Source: Struthidea cinerea (taxonomy: Eukaryota > Chordata > Aves > Passeriformes > Corcoracidae). Taken from it: a DNA stretch of 64,000 nt. Position numbers and translations under genes: made by a program. The notes under the pieces were generated by a model. That model saw only the letters and a program-made list of their open reading frames with translations, ran no database searches and was not told the origin of the DNA. Of this stretch, positions 23,601-36,830 are shown piece after piece. The stretch spans positions 2,982,902 through 3,046,901 of the forward strand of contig VZTI01005061.1 of NCBI GenBank assembly GCA_013397865.1, given 5' to 3'. Position 1 is the first letter of the stretch, and the number at the start of each line of letters is the position of its first letter.

Positions 23601-26154
23601 GAACTGGGTACTGATGCGTTCAATTCGATAGAATACATACTTGAGGACTTGTGGGGGTATAGAAATTTCAGGAACATGAAGGCATTCCAGGTTTAGATAC
23701 AGGACGGGAATGTTCTAAATATATTTAGGAGATGAAGTGACTGTTCTATTCTCATGGAAAGAAAAAAATACAAGCAAAAGGCTGCAACACAAATCTATTT
23801 CATGCCTTCTGATGAGAAGACTGGAAGCTTGATGTCTGCCAGTTTGTGCTTATACCAGCTCAGACTGTTTCAAGATTATCAAAGCTCTCCTAAAAATACT
23901 TATTCAGGGAGTCAGATTTTGACAGTAGAGATTAGAAATGGAAGAAAGAAAAGTAAATTAGTAATTTCTAATGTACCTGATTCACAAACAGCTTTGTTTC
24001 CCCTGTTTTTGTTGTTAACCACATTCCACACTAGCAGACAGAGTTGCCAGACAATCTGAATTTTTCAACTACTTAGCTTGGGAAGTAGGATTGAGTGGGA
24101 ATAGAAGGAAAGTGAATAAAAATGGTGTAGCTGATTTCTATCCAATCTATTCACTAGAAAGGACCTACAAGACTAGTATTTTTCACTGTCAAACCTCTAA
24201 TCCTGTTAATGAGCCCCAGCAAACAAGATCCTCTCTGGACCCTCTTCTGCAAGAACTTTGTGCTTTCTATATCAAGTCTGCCTATTTTGACAAAGAACAA
24301 AGGAAATTAAATTATTTTGAGCACAGAAAAAAGCTTTGCAGAAGTAATAACTATGCAACTTTTTCTTTAAGGTTATATAGTAGCACCTTTTATGTTTCCA
24401 TGTATTCACTCATAAAACTGTCTGGGCTTTTTTAATTCCACTTGTCATGATTTCTTTTGCTATTTTTCTTGTGACCTCACAGCTTTGATATTTTATGTAG
24501 ATGCAATCTGCAACACAAAGTCTTATTTAAACTTCAGTAGAGTTTGACAGGCAGACTTCATTATCCACAAGCTTGATTTGATCCTTAAGTATGAGAAAAG
24601 TCATTATTTAGTTTGAGAGAGTAGCTGAAGGCTTCTTATTTTCAGAGCACATGTTTCAGGATTCAGACAGTTTCATATTTTTCTTGGGAATGAAACATGT
24701 ATTACTGGGAAGCCTTTTATCCCAGATAGCTAAAGCAGTGTTCAGCCCCTGTATTGATTACCCTATATCCAACTGCATCATCTTTATAATCTCTCTTAAC
24801 AGGTGTCAGTGAAAATTTTTAAGGTAAGCTTTTGTGCTCTCACCTGTTATTTCCTACCTATTTTCTGAATGTCTTTTTGTTTTGACTTAGGTCAGTGTTT
24901 GCAAAGATCACTTCCCTCTTAGTGAAGTGCAGCATATTGTATGAATTAATACTGTGTTTTGAGGGATTGAGTCATACTTTATTGAGCCAATTTTCATCTT
25001 GCTTTTGTGTTGATGTTGGAAATATTTTTTTGTGATTTGCAAACATGTAAATGAAATGGGCATAGTTGTTCCCTTACACCTAAGCCTGTATGCAGATGAA
25101 GAGATACCCTTCATTCCTCCTTGCTTTGTGAAATGGGGCATCTTGAATTAACAACCAGCTTCTTTAAGGATTTTTCAGACTCCATGGTAAAGAGACGAAT
25201 AATTGAGAACTGACAATTATAACCAAAGGAAGTCTGACTAGAGACATATTATATTAGTCCGCTTCTTCTGGATTGCATATTGGAATAAAAACAATTATTT
25301 TTCTGTCTTCTTGTTTTAAGAGAAAGGGGTAAGCCGAGCAGTGAAAACACAATTATTTTTGCTTTTTAAAAAAAAAAAAAAAAAACAAAAACGTGGGAAA
25401 AAAATTGGAAAACAAAAGACAGATGATTAAGGCTATAGTCTAAGAAATAAGTTTAACTAATAAACCTCGTCATAGTGGTTTAGGCTAGAAAATTTGAAGA
25501 ATTGCCTGTATCTATTACCTGGAGCTGGATCAGCAGGTCTGGAGAACAGTGACTATATTTCTAACTGTGCAATGTTTAACCACTGAATCAGTGTGGAAAT
25601 TTAATGATTTTGGAATTATATATTTCATGTTTAGTTTTTCCCTAAATTAAAACTGGCTGCTGAGTTCTATGTAAAATTACCAGAATATTCTTACAGAAAA
25701 TTTATTCTTAAAAAAATCAGCTTTTATATCAAAATTCAAAAACTTACTAACTCATATCTATACTTCAGACAACATTGTTATCAGTCATATTCCATCATAT
25801 CTGGTTCCTGACTGGATGGTATTATGATTGTGTCATATCCTGTGTAATTTCTAAATGGATAGTTTCATGATTTACATCAGAAAAGTTATTGGAGATTTTA
25901 ATTTGGGGGGAAGATTTCAGGTTTTCAATAGAAAAAAAAAATGTGTATGTTACTTATAACCATTTAATAAAATAGAATTTTCGCTTTCACTTGTGAAGTA
26001 AAGAAAATATCCTCTTATTTCTCTCAGACTTGTTTGTATATTGGTGACTGAAAGCTTGGCACTTTCACGTCTTGTGTTTTTGTTTTCATGTTCATACATT
26101 TGGGAGTTGTATAGGAGTATTTTAGAATACTAAAAAAAGGCTTGTAGAAGACTT
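20650..26154. other. Unannotated AT-rich noncoding DNA
   Basis: No gene or clear transposon is visible in these 5.5 kb. Open frames such as 22790-23077, 23754-24059 and 24091-24435 have no recognisable domain. An 18-base A run at 25368-25385 preceded by GCTTTTT may be the tail of an unrecognised retroposed sequence or a simple repeat. Confidence 0.5.
25368..25385 (+). repeat. Poly(A) run of 18
   Basis: An uninterrupted A run of 18 bases is followed by CAAAAACG and another A-rich stretch. I could not find target-site duplications or a recognisable body upstream, so it is listed only as a simple repeat. Confidence 0.85.
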
Positions 26155-26320
26155 GCTGAAGCCTCCTCAAGGCAAAAGGAGCCACTTGTGACAGACATAT
26201 GTCTAATCTGCTTTTACAGCTCTGATGGTGAAGGTCTCTTAACCTGTCTAAGGCAATTTATTCCAGTTTTGGCTATTCTTCCAGTTACAGCCTACTTCCT
26301 AGTATTAATCTGTCAGATAT
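26155..26320 (+). mobile_element. Ancient CR1/L3-type 3' UTR fragment
   Basis: The words ATGTCTAATCTGCTTTTACAG, GATGGTGAAGG, AAGGCAATTTATTCCAGT and TACTTCCTAGTATTAATCTG occur in the order of the CR1 3' untranslated region. There, GTCTAACCTG is followed by the 'gatggagattcc' segment, then 'cctgttccagtg', then 'ttcctaatatctaacc'. The sequence is heavily mutated, so this is a very old copy. I am fairly sure of the superfamily but not of the subfamily. Confidence 0.55.
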
Positions 26321-29006
26321 TACAACATATATGTGAAGATGACAATATTTTGAAGTAATGTTGTAAAGCACTGGCACACTGTGGGCAGTAGTGATGCACA
26401 TTTACTGTACCACAAATAATGTCATCTAGCACAGGCTGTGAGGGAGTAATGTCCTGTAGTTTAGTCAGTCTGGTGATTCATACAGCAATTAACCAAAAAG
26501 GACTGATGACTTGAGTATACTTGCTCTGAAAAATTAAGCCATGGTCCTCTCAATCAGGCTGAATTGTTTGGGAATTCAGTTCCCACTTCACTTTTCAAGA
26601 AGTCTCAAACGAAAGCCTCTTCATGTCTTGTCAGCATCTGAATACAATCCTTATGGCCCATGACTTCAGCTTGGTCTGTACAGAAAGTCAGGTCTGTATT
26701 CTGATTATGCATTCCAGTTACCATTTAACTTGTATGGAAGTGAGTGTCGACCTGTGAGGCACAGGTGGCTGAGTGAAGTTCACTTAGAGACAGGGGTCCC
26801 ACTTCCCTGACAAATATTATGACTATACAGAAGAGGGGGTAGGAAGATGGAGTTTCATTCCCACCAATGTGATGCTTACCTGTTTTTCTTATTTTGAGAC
26901 CTGCTTTTCCTTATTTTGCAATAAGGAAAACACTTCAGTAGAAGAGCATTCTGGTTTTCTAACAGGAAATGACAAGGTGGGTTATACTGCGGACTTTTCC
27001 CTCACTTGGTTTCAGAGGTGCTCCACTGACATTGGTGTCTCAAAACACTCACCTGTGTGTAGAGTCTGCCCCTACAAGCACTGCAAGTTGAGTTCCCTCT
27101 TGAGACACCAATGAACTAAGTTGGCCTGACTGCATGTTTTCAAGGGTTCTTGAAGTGATGATAACTTTTTGTAAAGGAAGTGATTTGCATCAGTGTGGAT
27201 TCATAAGCCTTGAGCAACTAGAAAGGCCATGGGTCAGGTCTGAGAGGTGTGTAAAATGATGTAGTATACTGTAGAACTCTGTTTCCTTCCTGCAAACTGA
27301 ATACATTTTGATTACTTCATCAAAACCTTTATTCCAGCACCTAGAATGACAGAAACACCTCTTTGGTTTTTTCCCCCTGAACATGGACTGCTCAAACATG
27401 TTTCAAAGTCCTGGTTAGTGAAAATAAATAAGTAAATTAAAATAGTAAGAAATATGATTGGAACAGAGATATACATATTTGGAAGCTTTCATCTCTGAAA
27501 TCTTGCAGAAAAACACTTCCTATACATATGATGTGTTATTCTGTCCCTTGGTGAAAACAGAAGGAAGGCACTTGTTTCTTTCCTATACTAAAAGATCATC
27601 TGAAAGCAGTAGATTTCACTGCAGAATAGAAAACATTAAAAAGAATGAGTATGTACTTGATTACAAAGATATTTAAAGTAACTACATAACACATAAGTAT
27701 TGCTATATTTCCTAGAGGCCCAGTGTGTTTATTTAGTGGTTTTGTGTATCTCTGATGCAACATTATCCTCTCTAATTAGAAAATATATTTACCTATCATG
27801 TTGTATCAGATTATAAACTAAATTATATTAGCATTAAGATGTAACCATATTACTGATTGTGCCCATGTGTATCTCAGACAAGCACTGGATCATAAGGTAT
27901 CTCCCTCACCCCTTTCCCAGCTCAAGGACTTGGATGCTGAAAAACTGGAGTCTCGTGCACTAATATTTTGCAGATAGACACGAAATGAACAACACTGAAA
28001 GAAAATTTTATTTTGCCTTTTGGTGGTGTCTTTGCACTGAGAAAAAAGACAAAATACAGAGAGGATATGTTGTTGCTTATGTCCTTTTTTGTAGCATGGG
28101 TAAATGACTCACACCAGAGCCATTGTAACTGTTAGTGAATGTATGTGAGTTGTCAGTGTCACTAAGTAAAAAAAAAAAAATCAACAACTATCTCGGGAAG
28201 AAAGTAAGGGGATCTTATGATTTTCTCTGTAACCTAAATGAAATTCTTTTTAAAAGGAATTTAATACTTTAAATCATTGTCTTAAACGTGGATGAAATTC
28301 CAAGTAATTTCTTTAACCTGACTGTCAGAACTGTCAGCAACAACCTGAATAAATGTGGAATTTTCACTCTGCTTCCTGTGACACCTGCTGCAGCTGATAA
28401 GACTGAAGAACAGCAGGGACTTCTTCCATGCTTACATGAAGGTCAGGGGTAGTGTGCTGCACCTTCAATAATCCGGGATGAAAAGAGTTTTCATACTTCT
28501 ACATTCCAGAAGTGCCCTGTTATTAAGTGAGCAGAATAGCCTTCATAAGCAAAACAGATAAACTCTGAGCTGACTGAGAGCTTGTATTTTGTTTGAAATT
28601 CAGATAGGTGAAGAAAGTTACAAGACTTTTGAAAAGACTCCAGACTATCAAATTAAATTAAATTAATTTATTCTAAATTCCTGAGAGACCTTATATGTTT
28701 TCTTGAAGAGAATTAAGAACATGCCTTTTGTGGCAGCAAAAGCAACAATAGTTGAGAGAACAGTCAAGGCTTGGTGGTGTAAAATTTATTTATTAAGTCC
28801 TTTGTAATGAGAGAAAAAGAACATTTCTGAATTTGTGCTAGGACTGGATAACAACAGAATTATTCATGGAGACTTCATTATCTTCCACCTCATATTACAA
28901 TAATGACATTCACAACATTCAAGTGCACAGCTGCACACTGCTTCTCAAGTAGCATTTGTAAAAACCGACACTATGTCCAGAGTTTTGTTTCTTTGCTTTT
29001 ATCCGG
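26321..29006. other. Unannotated AT-rich noncoding DNA
   Basis: No gene is visible. The only structure is the inverted repeat at 27030-27113. A T-rich tract, A runs near 28170 and an AATTAAATTAAATTAATTT stretch near 28652 are simple sequence. Confidence 0.5.
27030..27113. repeat. Perfect 14-bp inverted repeat with a 56-base loop
   Basis: CATTGGTGTCTCAA at 27030-27043 is the exact reverse complement of TTGAGACACCAATG at 27100-27113. The arms would pair fully in single-stranded form. The sequence stops matching immediately outside both arms. It may be a remnant of a palindromic element or a small hairpin; nothing else here identifies it. Confidence 0.9.
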
Positions 29007-29093
29007 TTATAAGAATGTCTAAGAACAGCATTAACTATTCAGATATAAGTTTCACTTATAAGAATGTCTAAGAACAGCATTAACTATTCAGAT
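29007..29093 (+). repeat. Local direct duplication, 38-bp copies, 49-bp period
   Basis: The 38 bases at 29007-29044 (beginning TTATAAGAATGTCTAAG and ending TAACTATTCAGAT) are repeated without any difference at 29056-29093. Eleven bases lie between the copies. Perfect identity means a recent duplication, a collapsed polymorphism, or an assembly error. Confidence 0.97.
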
Positions 29094-32000
29094 CAGAGGC
29101 CTGGCTAACATTGTGTCCAGTGACAGTGGTCCACAGAAGCTGGCCATGGGAATTTTTAAGAGCAGGGGAGGCCTATGCAATGTGTGTGACGTATCCTACT
29201 CACAGGGCGTCATGGGCGGGACTGTGTGTGTTTGGTGTTTGTGGGTGTTCCAAACCTGCCATGCAGGACAACACAATACTGCTATGAAGCTTTTCAGCCT
29301 TGAATGGGACTTCATTATCATGGCACTGCCTGAGCCCTAAATTCCAAATATGTGTGGGAGAGTCCCTATTTCCCTAACTGGAGAACTGCTTTCTTACCTT
29401 CAGTACAAATCCCCAATTTAACTGGTGCCAGAGGCAGTTGCAATCTTTTTAAGCCAGAAGATTGAAATATGATGCTGATAAAACAAAAGTGAGAAGACCA
29501 AAGGTGGGAAAGAAGGAAATTGAGAAGCCTGAGTAGCACAGGGCCATTTATAAGAATTTTGCCCATATACAGGAAATGGTCATATGATCAAGTAGTAGGA
29601 TTTCCATGCAGGGTCATTTGCACAAAGACTAGAATGGTGAATACTCTAAATAAAACAAAGAAATTATTACATCTTCTTTATTTTGGATAAATGCAATTTA
29701 AATAGAGACCTCTCTAAAAATATTATGTTTGTAATTACAGTAAGGAATTTGTTTCACATGGTCATCCTTTTCCCTAGAGAGTCACTTGAAAAATCTATGA
29801 ACAACAACTTTCATGTTTGTTGCTACCATGGTTTTGATTTTTACAGCTAAAAGACAAATTAGCCTCCACCAGGCCAAAGCTGTCTGAATATTTGGATTAA
29901 TTTGGTACTCCATCTTGTCTGAAATAATGGTATTTAGCAATTCTACCAGCTGGCCAGCAAGATTAGAATGAATATGGATATTGCTACACACTGCAAATAG
30001 CAATATAATCAGGAGGACTAACAGAATAACATGAGTCTTCATTGTTTTTTAATTTTCAAAATTCACTGAATATTTAGATTAGCAATTAAAAAAAACCCCA
30101 GCATTTGCTAAAATGTGATTTCATGAGACATGAGACAAAATATAAAATCTAGAGTTTGCTGTCTTGTATAGTAACTGTGATTAAAATAATCTAGAGTTCT
30201 GCACAGTTAACAGAATAGACTTATCTAAATGATGGCCAATTTTCTATTGTTTTAAGTGGACGCTAGTTTTGGCCTAAGAAAGAAGTGGTTTTATATGTCA
30301 TCAAGAAGGCAAAATATATTTATTCACAAAAGCACATCTGATACTGGATACAGATCTATCAAACAATCAAGATCCTGTACGTATATACCTACAATATGTG
30401 TACTCACCCGTGTGTATTTTGCTGAGCTGCTGATTGCCTACACTGACAGTAGCCCGACCCATTCCAGTTCTGATGGTCATTTGGCCAGAGGGTCACAGCT
30501 GAGGAATCTCCTCTGCCAACAGCAGGCAGCTGACCGTCAGTGCTGACAGATGTAGCCTCAGCTGTGACAGAAGGAAAGGGAGCGATTTCTGTACAGACAA
30601 GTGCCAAGGTCCTTAGGGATTTAGGCTGTGGCTCAGGAGATGCTTGATTTTGTTCTTTATTCTAAGAAACTAAAATACTCTTCATTTTTTTAACACCATT
30701 AAACATATGCTTAAATTCTTTGATGGAGGAAGGACTTTAAGAAGACCTGACACATGTGGAGGATGGTGTACTATTGCTCAGAAACTGTGTTACATTTGCT
30801 TAACTAGTGTGGCTTTGTAAGAGTGAAACCCCTGTTGACATAAAGTCTGGATACAGGTCAGGGCATGGCCCGTGCCTAGGACTGTAGGAATGAGACAATC
30901 CTGTGGGGGCAGAGAGCAGAGAGAGTAGCCATGTAAAACCTGCCTTTGTTATCAATTTGCCCTCATGGTTAAAGAATTGTGCCCAAGCCCACCTCACTCA
31001 GTATTAGGATGTCATCAGCAGAGCTTTTCAAGACCTCGGCTGCTTTAGAGAACTGAGGCTGTGACTGTGTAGCTGCTACGTAAGAGTGAGATGAGGATAC
31101 AAACGGCATCATCGAGTTTTACTTCCTGTCAGGCAAGAGAGAGAGAAGAAGCAGAGGAACCAAGAACAGTACCAGAAAGTGAGCTCACAGTTAAACGACT
31201 GAGGCTAAGGCTTGAAGTTGGTCAGTTGCCCTGTTTTGTGGTGTAGAAATTTTCTGAGAGCACTTTGCCTTAGTCAGAATGATTTGGAGAGTTGGCTTGT
31301 AAGCCTTGCAGCTGGTAGCATGGACAGTACATGGATGACAAAGCTGAAGAAAAAGATTGTTTCCTGACTGCATTTTTTTTCCCAGGGGTTTCATTGACAT
31401 AAGGGTATTTCATTGAAATAAAGCTGTTTTCTGGGAGGTTTTTAGAATGACAAAAATGTTTTGTCAGCATGTCTTCATCTAGCTGACTGTGGTTGTTCAG
31501 CAGCATGTGAAGTTACGTGACGTATGAAGGTATTGGATCATAGCAGCCCCCGTCATGTTCCCTAAACAGATCTCACAGCTGTATTCTATGAAGAGTCTTT
31601 TTTTCCAGTCCGTGTATAATTAACCAGTGTAATTTTGTTTCATTTTAACTAAGGGAAAACTAAATTTACAGATGAAATTTTTACTTCTAGGTTCGTGCTG
31701 GTTTTTACTTTTCCTCAGGTGTGAGCTGGCAGATATCTCTGAGAAGTTGTGGTCCCTGCTCACTCAGAAGTCATTTGTGGTATTTTTATATCCTTTCTTT
31801 CTTGTTACAGTCCAGGCATAGAATGATCTTCTTAAGACTTCATAAGGAATATAAACCAGAAAAAAAAGTTTTCAAAAATTCTAGAAAATAATACTGAATC
31901 TTTCTGTATTTAGGAAACAAAGGAAACAAATCAACACAAATTAATTGCACTTCTAAAAGATTAAAAAGTAAAGATTTTTTTTTTGCGAAAAAGTGACATT

Positions 32001-32112
32001 GAAGCTTGAGCATTCAGAGTCAAAATGAATCACATGAATTTGATCTTCCAGCACTGCTTGTTTTGCCAGTCCCCGAAACAGATAAAAAATGATGACAAAA
32101 GAAAAAAAAAAA
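29094..32112. other. Unannotated noncoding DNA
   Basis: No supported gene. Just after the duplication, 29110-29260 is less AT-rich and contains a CRE-like TGACGTA at 29187 and a GC-box-like GGGCGGG at 29214. I do not recognise it as a repeat. The frame at 30256-30546 has no known domain. A strong acceptor-like site ending at 31810 opens a 26-codon frame that stops at 31889; I consider it within chance expectation. Confidence 0.4.
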
Positions 32113-32214
32113 AAAAAGAAAAAATATAGACAGAGANNNNNNNNNNNNNNNNNNNNNNNNNNNNNNNNNNNNNNNNNNNNNNNNNNNNNNNAAAAAGAAA
32201 AAATATAGACAGAG
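32113..32214. other. Assembly gap with duplicated flanks
   Basis: The 55 N at 32137-32191 are bordered by the same 23-base sequence on both sides: 32113-32135 on the left and 32192-32214 on the right. It starts AAAAAGAAAAAATATAG and ends ACAGAG. This is what is seen when two contigs that actually overlap are placed side by side with a small arbitrary gap. The true sequence probably has a single copy and no gap. A long A run lies just to the left. Open frames crossing it (31953-32311, minus) contain undetermined residues and are not real. Confidence 0.9.
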
Positions 32215-32934
32215 TAAATGTAAAAACACAATAATTAACCAACCACATGAGATTAGTCCTAGTTCTGTTCTCATTATTAACTTGAACCTGTCTGATTTTT
32301 TCAAGCTTCACTTACCTGCTGGGAGGGAATAACCTCCCATGTGTCTCATATATAAATACATGTAAAAGTCTTCTTTTGGTGAGCTGGAAACCAGGAAGAA
32401 GTTATGAAAACTACTTTGAAGGTTCTTCAGAGTGATGCGGAGCACTGATAGGTGCGATTTCTCTGTGAGATTATAGATTCTGTAGAAATGCTGCTGTGCT
32501 TTGAGCTTTACCCTGTTTTTTTGGACTCTGGAGGAGAGAAAGTAATTTGCCAGAAAATAGATGAGTTGAAGTGTATACAGCCATGGTGAGTGCTCAGCCA
32601 GTAATGCAGTCCCTTTTCTGTCTAAAAAAATATTTCAAATGTGCTGGAAATATGGTACAGATTAGATAAGATACATGTGATTTGTATCCATAAACTCTCA
32701 AACTCCATCATAGTGGCTTAAAAAAGCCAGTTATTTCTGCCATCTTATGAGGATTGGTTCATAATATAGTTATCTATGACTGTGTTTCTACAAAAGCATA
32801 GTTGCTTTTATTTACTTATTTAATTTTTCCAGTACATATCACTGTCCTCTATAAAATTGGGTTGACAGGAAGTAGGTTTTTTTTCAAGACACAAAAAAGT
32901 GGGGTTTTTTTGCCAGAACATGCACTATTAAATT

Positions 32935-33012
32935 TGTTTGATCACTACTAATTCTATTTATTTTAATTCTATTTAAAAAAATAAATTTTTAAATTTTTAT
33001 TTTATTTTTTAA
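32935..33012. repeat. Extremely AT-rich low-complexity tract
   Basis: About 80 bases made almost only of A and T, with TTTATTTTAATTC and AAATTTTTAAATTTTTA motifs. No transposon feature is visible around it. Confidence 0.8.
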
Positions 33013-36000
33013 TTACATTGGCATCAAGCTAAGTGAGCTAGTAAATAGGAAACCTGGATTACTCTCTGATTTAAGTAAGTAATGTGATTACTGTTAATGC
33101 AGTTCAGCAAGGTCTTATATGTGCAGATATTTACCATCATAAACAGAGAATACCTGTTTTCATGTTTATCTGAAGCTTTCTTATTGTAATTTATTTTAGT
33201 AAGGAGCCTAGGTAAGAGCTCTGATTTAAACTTCTCGGGGTCATTCCACTGATTTTTAAACCTGTTAGGTTTCTAGTACTCAGGTTTCTTACAGCTTCAT
33301 TGTTGGGAATAGTTCAGAGGTTGCTGTCAATGCCAAACAAAATTGCTGTCCATAACCTACAGGGCATAGATCAGATTAAGTATCTTTTTATTATATTGTT
33401 TTGATAAAGAGTCTGCCTGAAGGGCAAAGGAAGATAAAACAGGGAAAGAAGGTATGAACTCAGATTTCAGTGAAGGATTCTTATTAATAACAATTTTAAT
33501 TTTTTAAGTGTTTTATCTTCATGTAAATCCTTTTGTAATGAGCTACAGGCTTTCCACAACTCAGACACTGCACGTATTAAAATAGTTACCTTTGATGATT
33601 TTGACTTGAGGCAAAGGAATTAAAGAGTTAAAACAACATACCTGAATTCAGAACTGCAATTGGTTATAGAATGAAATTTGGATTTGTCTGACTATATTGA
33701 AGACAGGAGAAGATTTGCAGTTTAATCCAACTGACTTGCCTTACAAGAATCAGGGAATTACTTTTTATTTTTTAAAATAATGGCTACTTTAAAAGAAAAA
33801 TGGGAGCAATTTTCAATTTTTCAAATTATATTTTCATGGAAAATTTAATAACAAATAAAAAATGAGAAAATTTTGTGGAAAATGTTAAGTTTGAATTTAT
33901 TCTGCCAAATGATCATTGCAAAAAGCCATTTTAGGTTTGGAATAGGTAGGAGGGATAAGGAGGTTAGTGAAAAGAGTGGGAGGAAAAAAATCCCTCTATT
34001 GCTTAGTAAAGAGCAGGGCTTGTAGTTCAGTGTGAAAATAACATACCTTTCAGTAACTGGTTGTAATTCTAAATACTGCTAAAACGACTTCTGTGGCCTT
34101 GTTCCAAGTACATTAGTTTAGCCTAAAAGTCACCAATGCTTCTGGGAATGTGGCTTCATTTCAGTATAATGGGATTATTCTAAGGAAACATGTGGGAAAC
34201 TACACGAGAAATTGCTTATAAATTTCCATGTAAAACTACAGCTCTCTAATAACATAACCAAGTATTCAATTTATCTGAGCAAGATTTTTAGCGTCTTTCC
34301 TTTAGTAAGAAATATTTGAGTGCCTGTGTGCATATTGTATACATGCATAACACTTAAAGACCACAGGGAAGACGTGTGCGCTTCCTGACTGCCAGCCTCA
34401 GGCCCAAACAGCGTATTGGAATTGATCAAATTAAAAAGATGGCTTCCCTTTGCGTCGTCATTTCTATTTTTCCACTGAGGAAATGAAGGGAGAGACAGCC
34501 AGTGATGGGTTCCTTGTTCTGTGAGAAGTAATGAAGAAAGCAATAGAATTCAGAAAATACCTTGGAATTCAGACCTGCTGTTGAATCAGGTAGCAGCACT
34601 CCAGCAAACTGCTTTAAGTGTCTATTTAACTTACAAACGGAGAGCAGGTCCATTTGATCCTTAAACTTACAGCTTTGTTGCTGTGTTATACAACTAAATG
34701 TATACTAGAGTTCCTTTAAAGAAGAGGGAGACAAGATTGTATTGTCAAAATGTGTCCATTAACTTAATCTAGCACACAAAATCCCTGTTCTAGCAAATTG
34801 TAACAAGGGCTGTTTTATAAACATGAATCCTCTTTTGAAAAATTTAATTATATGTGTGATTATTCTTTGGTGGATCAGGTCCCTCTGTCAGGGAAAGCAT
34901 GTCAGGTTAGTTGGATTTCTATTTGCATTCATTTTGGCAATTACTGTACTTTCTTAACTATATGTATGCATTTCATTCTCTCTTGCCTTACAAATACATC
35001 TGTATATTTTAAAATAGGTGGACATAACTTACTTAGTTTACAAGATGTGGATTCTGTGTAGAACTCAGATTGAGAAATAGAACAATTACACTTCTGTCAG
35101 ATTACTTTCTTTTTATGTCTCTAATGTGCTAGCACAACACTGGGATGTTTGTGTTCCGGTCCCTGTGATCGTACATTTGAAGTCAAATAAAAAGCTGCTT
35201 CAATTACAAGCAGATTTTATACAAGTAAGTACTCAAAAGCAGTAGTAATCTCTACACAGAAGAAAATTCCCTTAGAAAAATGTTCATTTGCCAAACCCCT
35301 GAAATTCTGGCTGCTTCTATGACCCAGGGAGAAAAAAAGGAAAAAACCAAAGCCGTATATGTTTCCATAATGTAGACTTTTAAGAGCTTTTAATTCTTTG
35401 CTGTTGTATCAGTCAGGTTAGTGAGAGTCAGTAATAAAAATCAGAACATCTGGTAAGCCTAATTAATTGTTAAAATTAGTTCATTTCAGTTGCTGTTGAA
35501 CTGATTGATATACCTTTTTTTCCCACCAAAATACCCTTTTGTATGGATACCATTCCCAGGGTGCATTAAATCAGGAACTACATAGACATCCTGCTTTCTC
35601 TCTTCAGGGAAAATAGACTTCAAAAGGAACTCAGATTGCCATGCAAAACATAAATATCCCTAATGAACTGAATGAGACACATTAGAGGAGTCTATATTTA
35701 ACTGTAGTATTTAACTTTAAATCTATTTGTTCAAAATAAACTTAAAAATAAGACTTTTCAGTGAAAAAAATCATTTTCTTGCTAAATCAAATAATTACTT
35801 ATGGCATCATTTTCCTGCAGAAAGTAATTTTTTTATAACAAAGCTCTTGAAGATGAAGGGTTGCAACTTTCATCAAAACAATAAAATAGCAGACAGACAC
35901 AAGTAACATTCTTGAAAGCTTGAAGAATGCAGGTGCTAATTATACTTTACTTAATGCATACGAAAGAGCCTAAAAATCCATTAACAGACAGAGAACTTCA

Positions 36001-36619
36001 TTTTCACATACAATCTTCTCTGAAAGGAAACTATGAGCAAAGAGAGCTGCTAAGAGGTCTCCTGGGATCAAATCTTTGATGGTTTATTGATCTCATTCAA
36101 TGCTTTTAGAATCATTAAAAGTCACCTTTCCTTTGTCATTCAGTCCTAGGGAGTAAATTGAACATTATGTTCATGTAGGTCATTGAGTACTTTTTTACAG
36201 TAGTTTATTCAAGCAAATGGAAGAACGTGCTCCTCCTAACTGACTGGCAAGATTGGAACATCAGAGAAGAAAAATTGTTAAAGAGAAACAAAGCACCAAT
36301 TTGCTTTGTAATAGGCTGCTCTTGAAGAGCAAAAGATTCAATTACTTAAGTGAGGTGTCTGAAGGGGCTGTGGATATCCTATATGTGTCTTTGTGAAAGT
36401 CCTTGTCTAAAAGAAATAATTATAGTAAATATCATAATCTTTTTCCTGTGTTAGGGGCTCAGGAAGCAGAAAAGAAAACAACCAAACCCCCATTCTTTCA
36501 TGATCTCTTGGCAAATACCTTTTAAAGTCATGTTCAGTGTAAGGCAGTAAACAGAATATTCTGAGAAAATAACAACAAATACCCTCAGAAAAAGTCTTTT
36601 TCCTAGGAAGAACTCCATT
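33013..36619. other. Unannotated AT-rich noncoding DNA
   Basis: I see no gene, repeat family or unusual structure. Open frames here (34271-34543, 34426-34653 and 34852-35061) are short and unlike any family known to me. Confidence 0.55.
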
Positions 36620-36830
36620 ATGTGTAGTATTCAATGCAGATGCTCAGTCAAGACACCTCTAGGAAAAAGAGCAGCACATCTGGATGCAGGATGTTGAGGG
36701 ATTTTTAATGTTTTCTCCCTCCCGTGAAGCAGGAAAATAAGTATTTTGTTGTTTATAAGCATCTTGTAACCAGAAAGCAAAGTGCTTGTTCTAAAAGCCC
36801 ACAGAAATGATTTGTCTCTTCCCTTTTTAG

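Noticed and set aside
31953..32311. Three minus-strand open frames of about 92-94 codons
   Set aside because: All cross the 55-N gap and contain undetermined residues plus homopolymer-coded Phe runs. They do not represent a gene.
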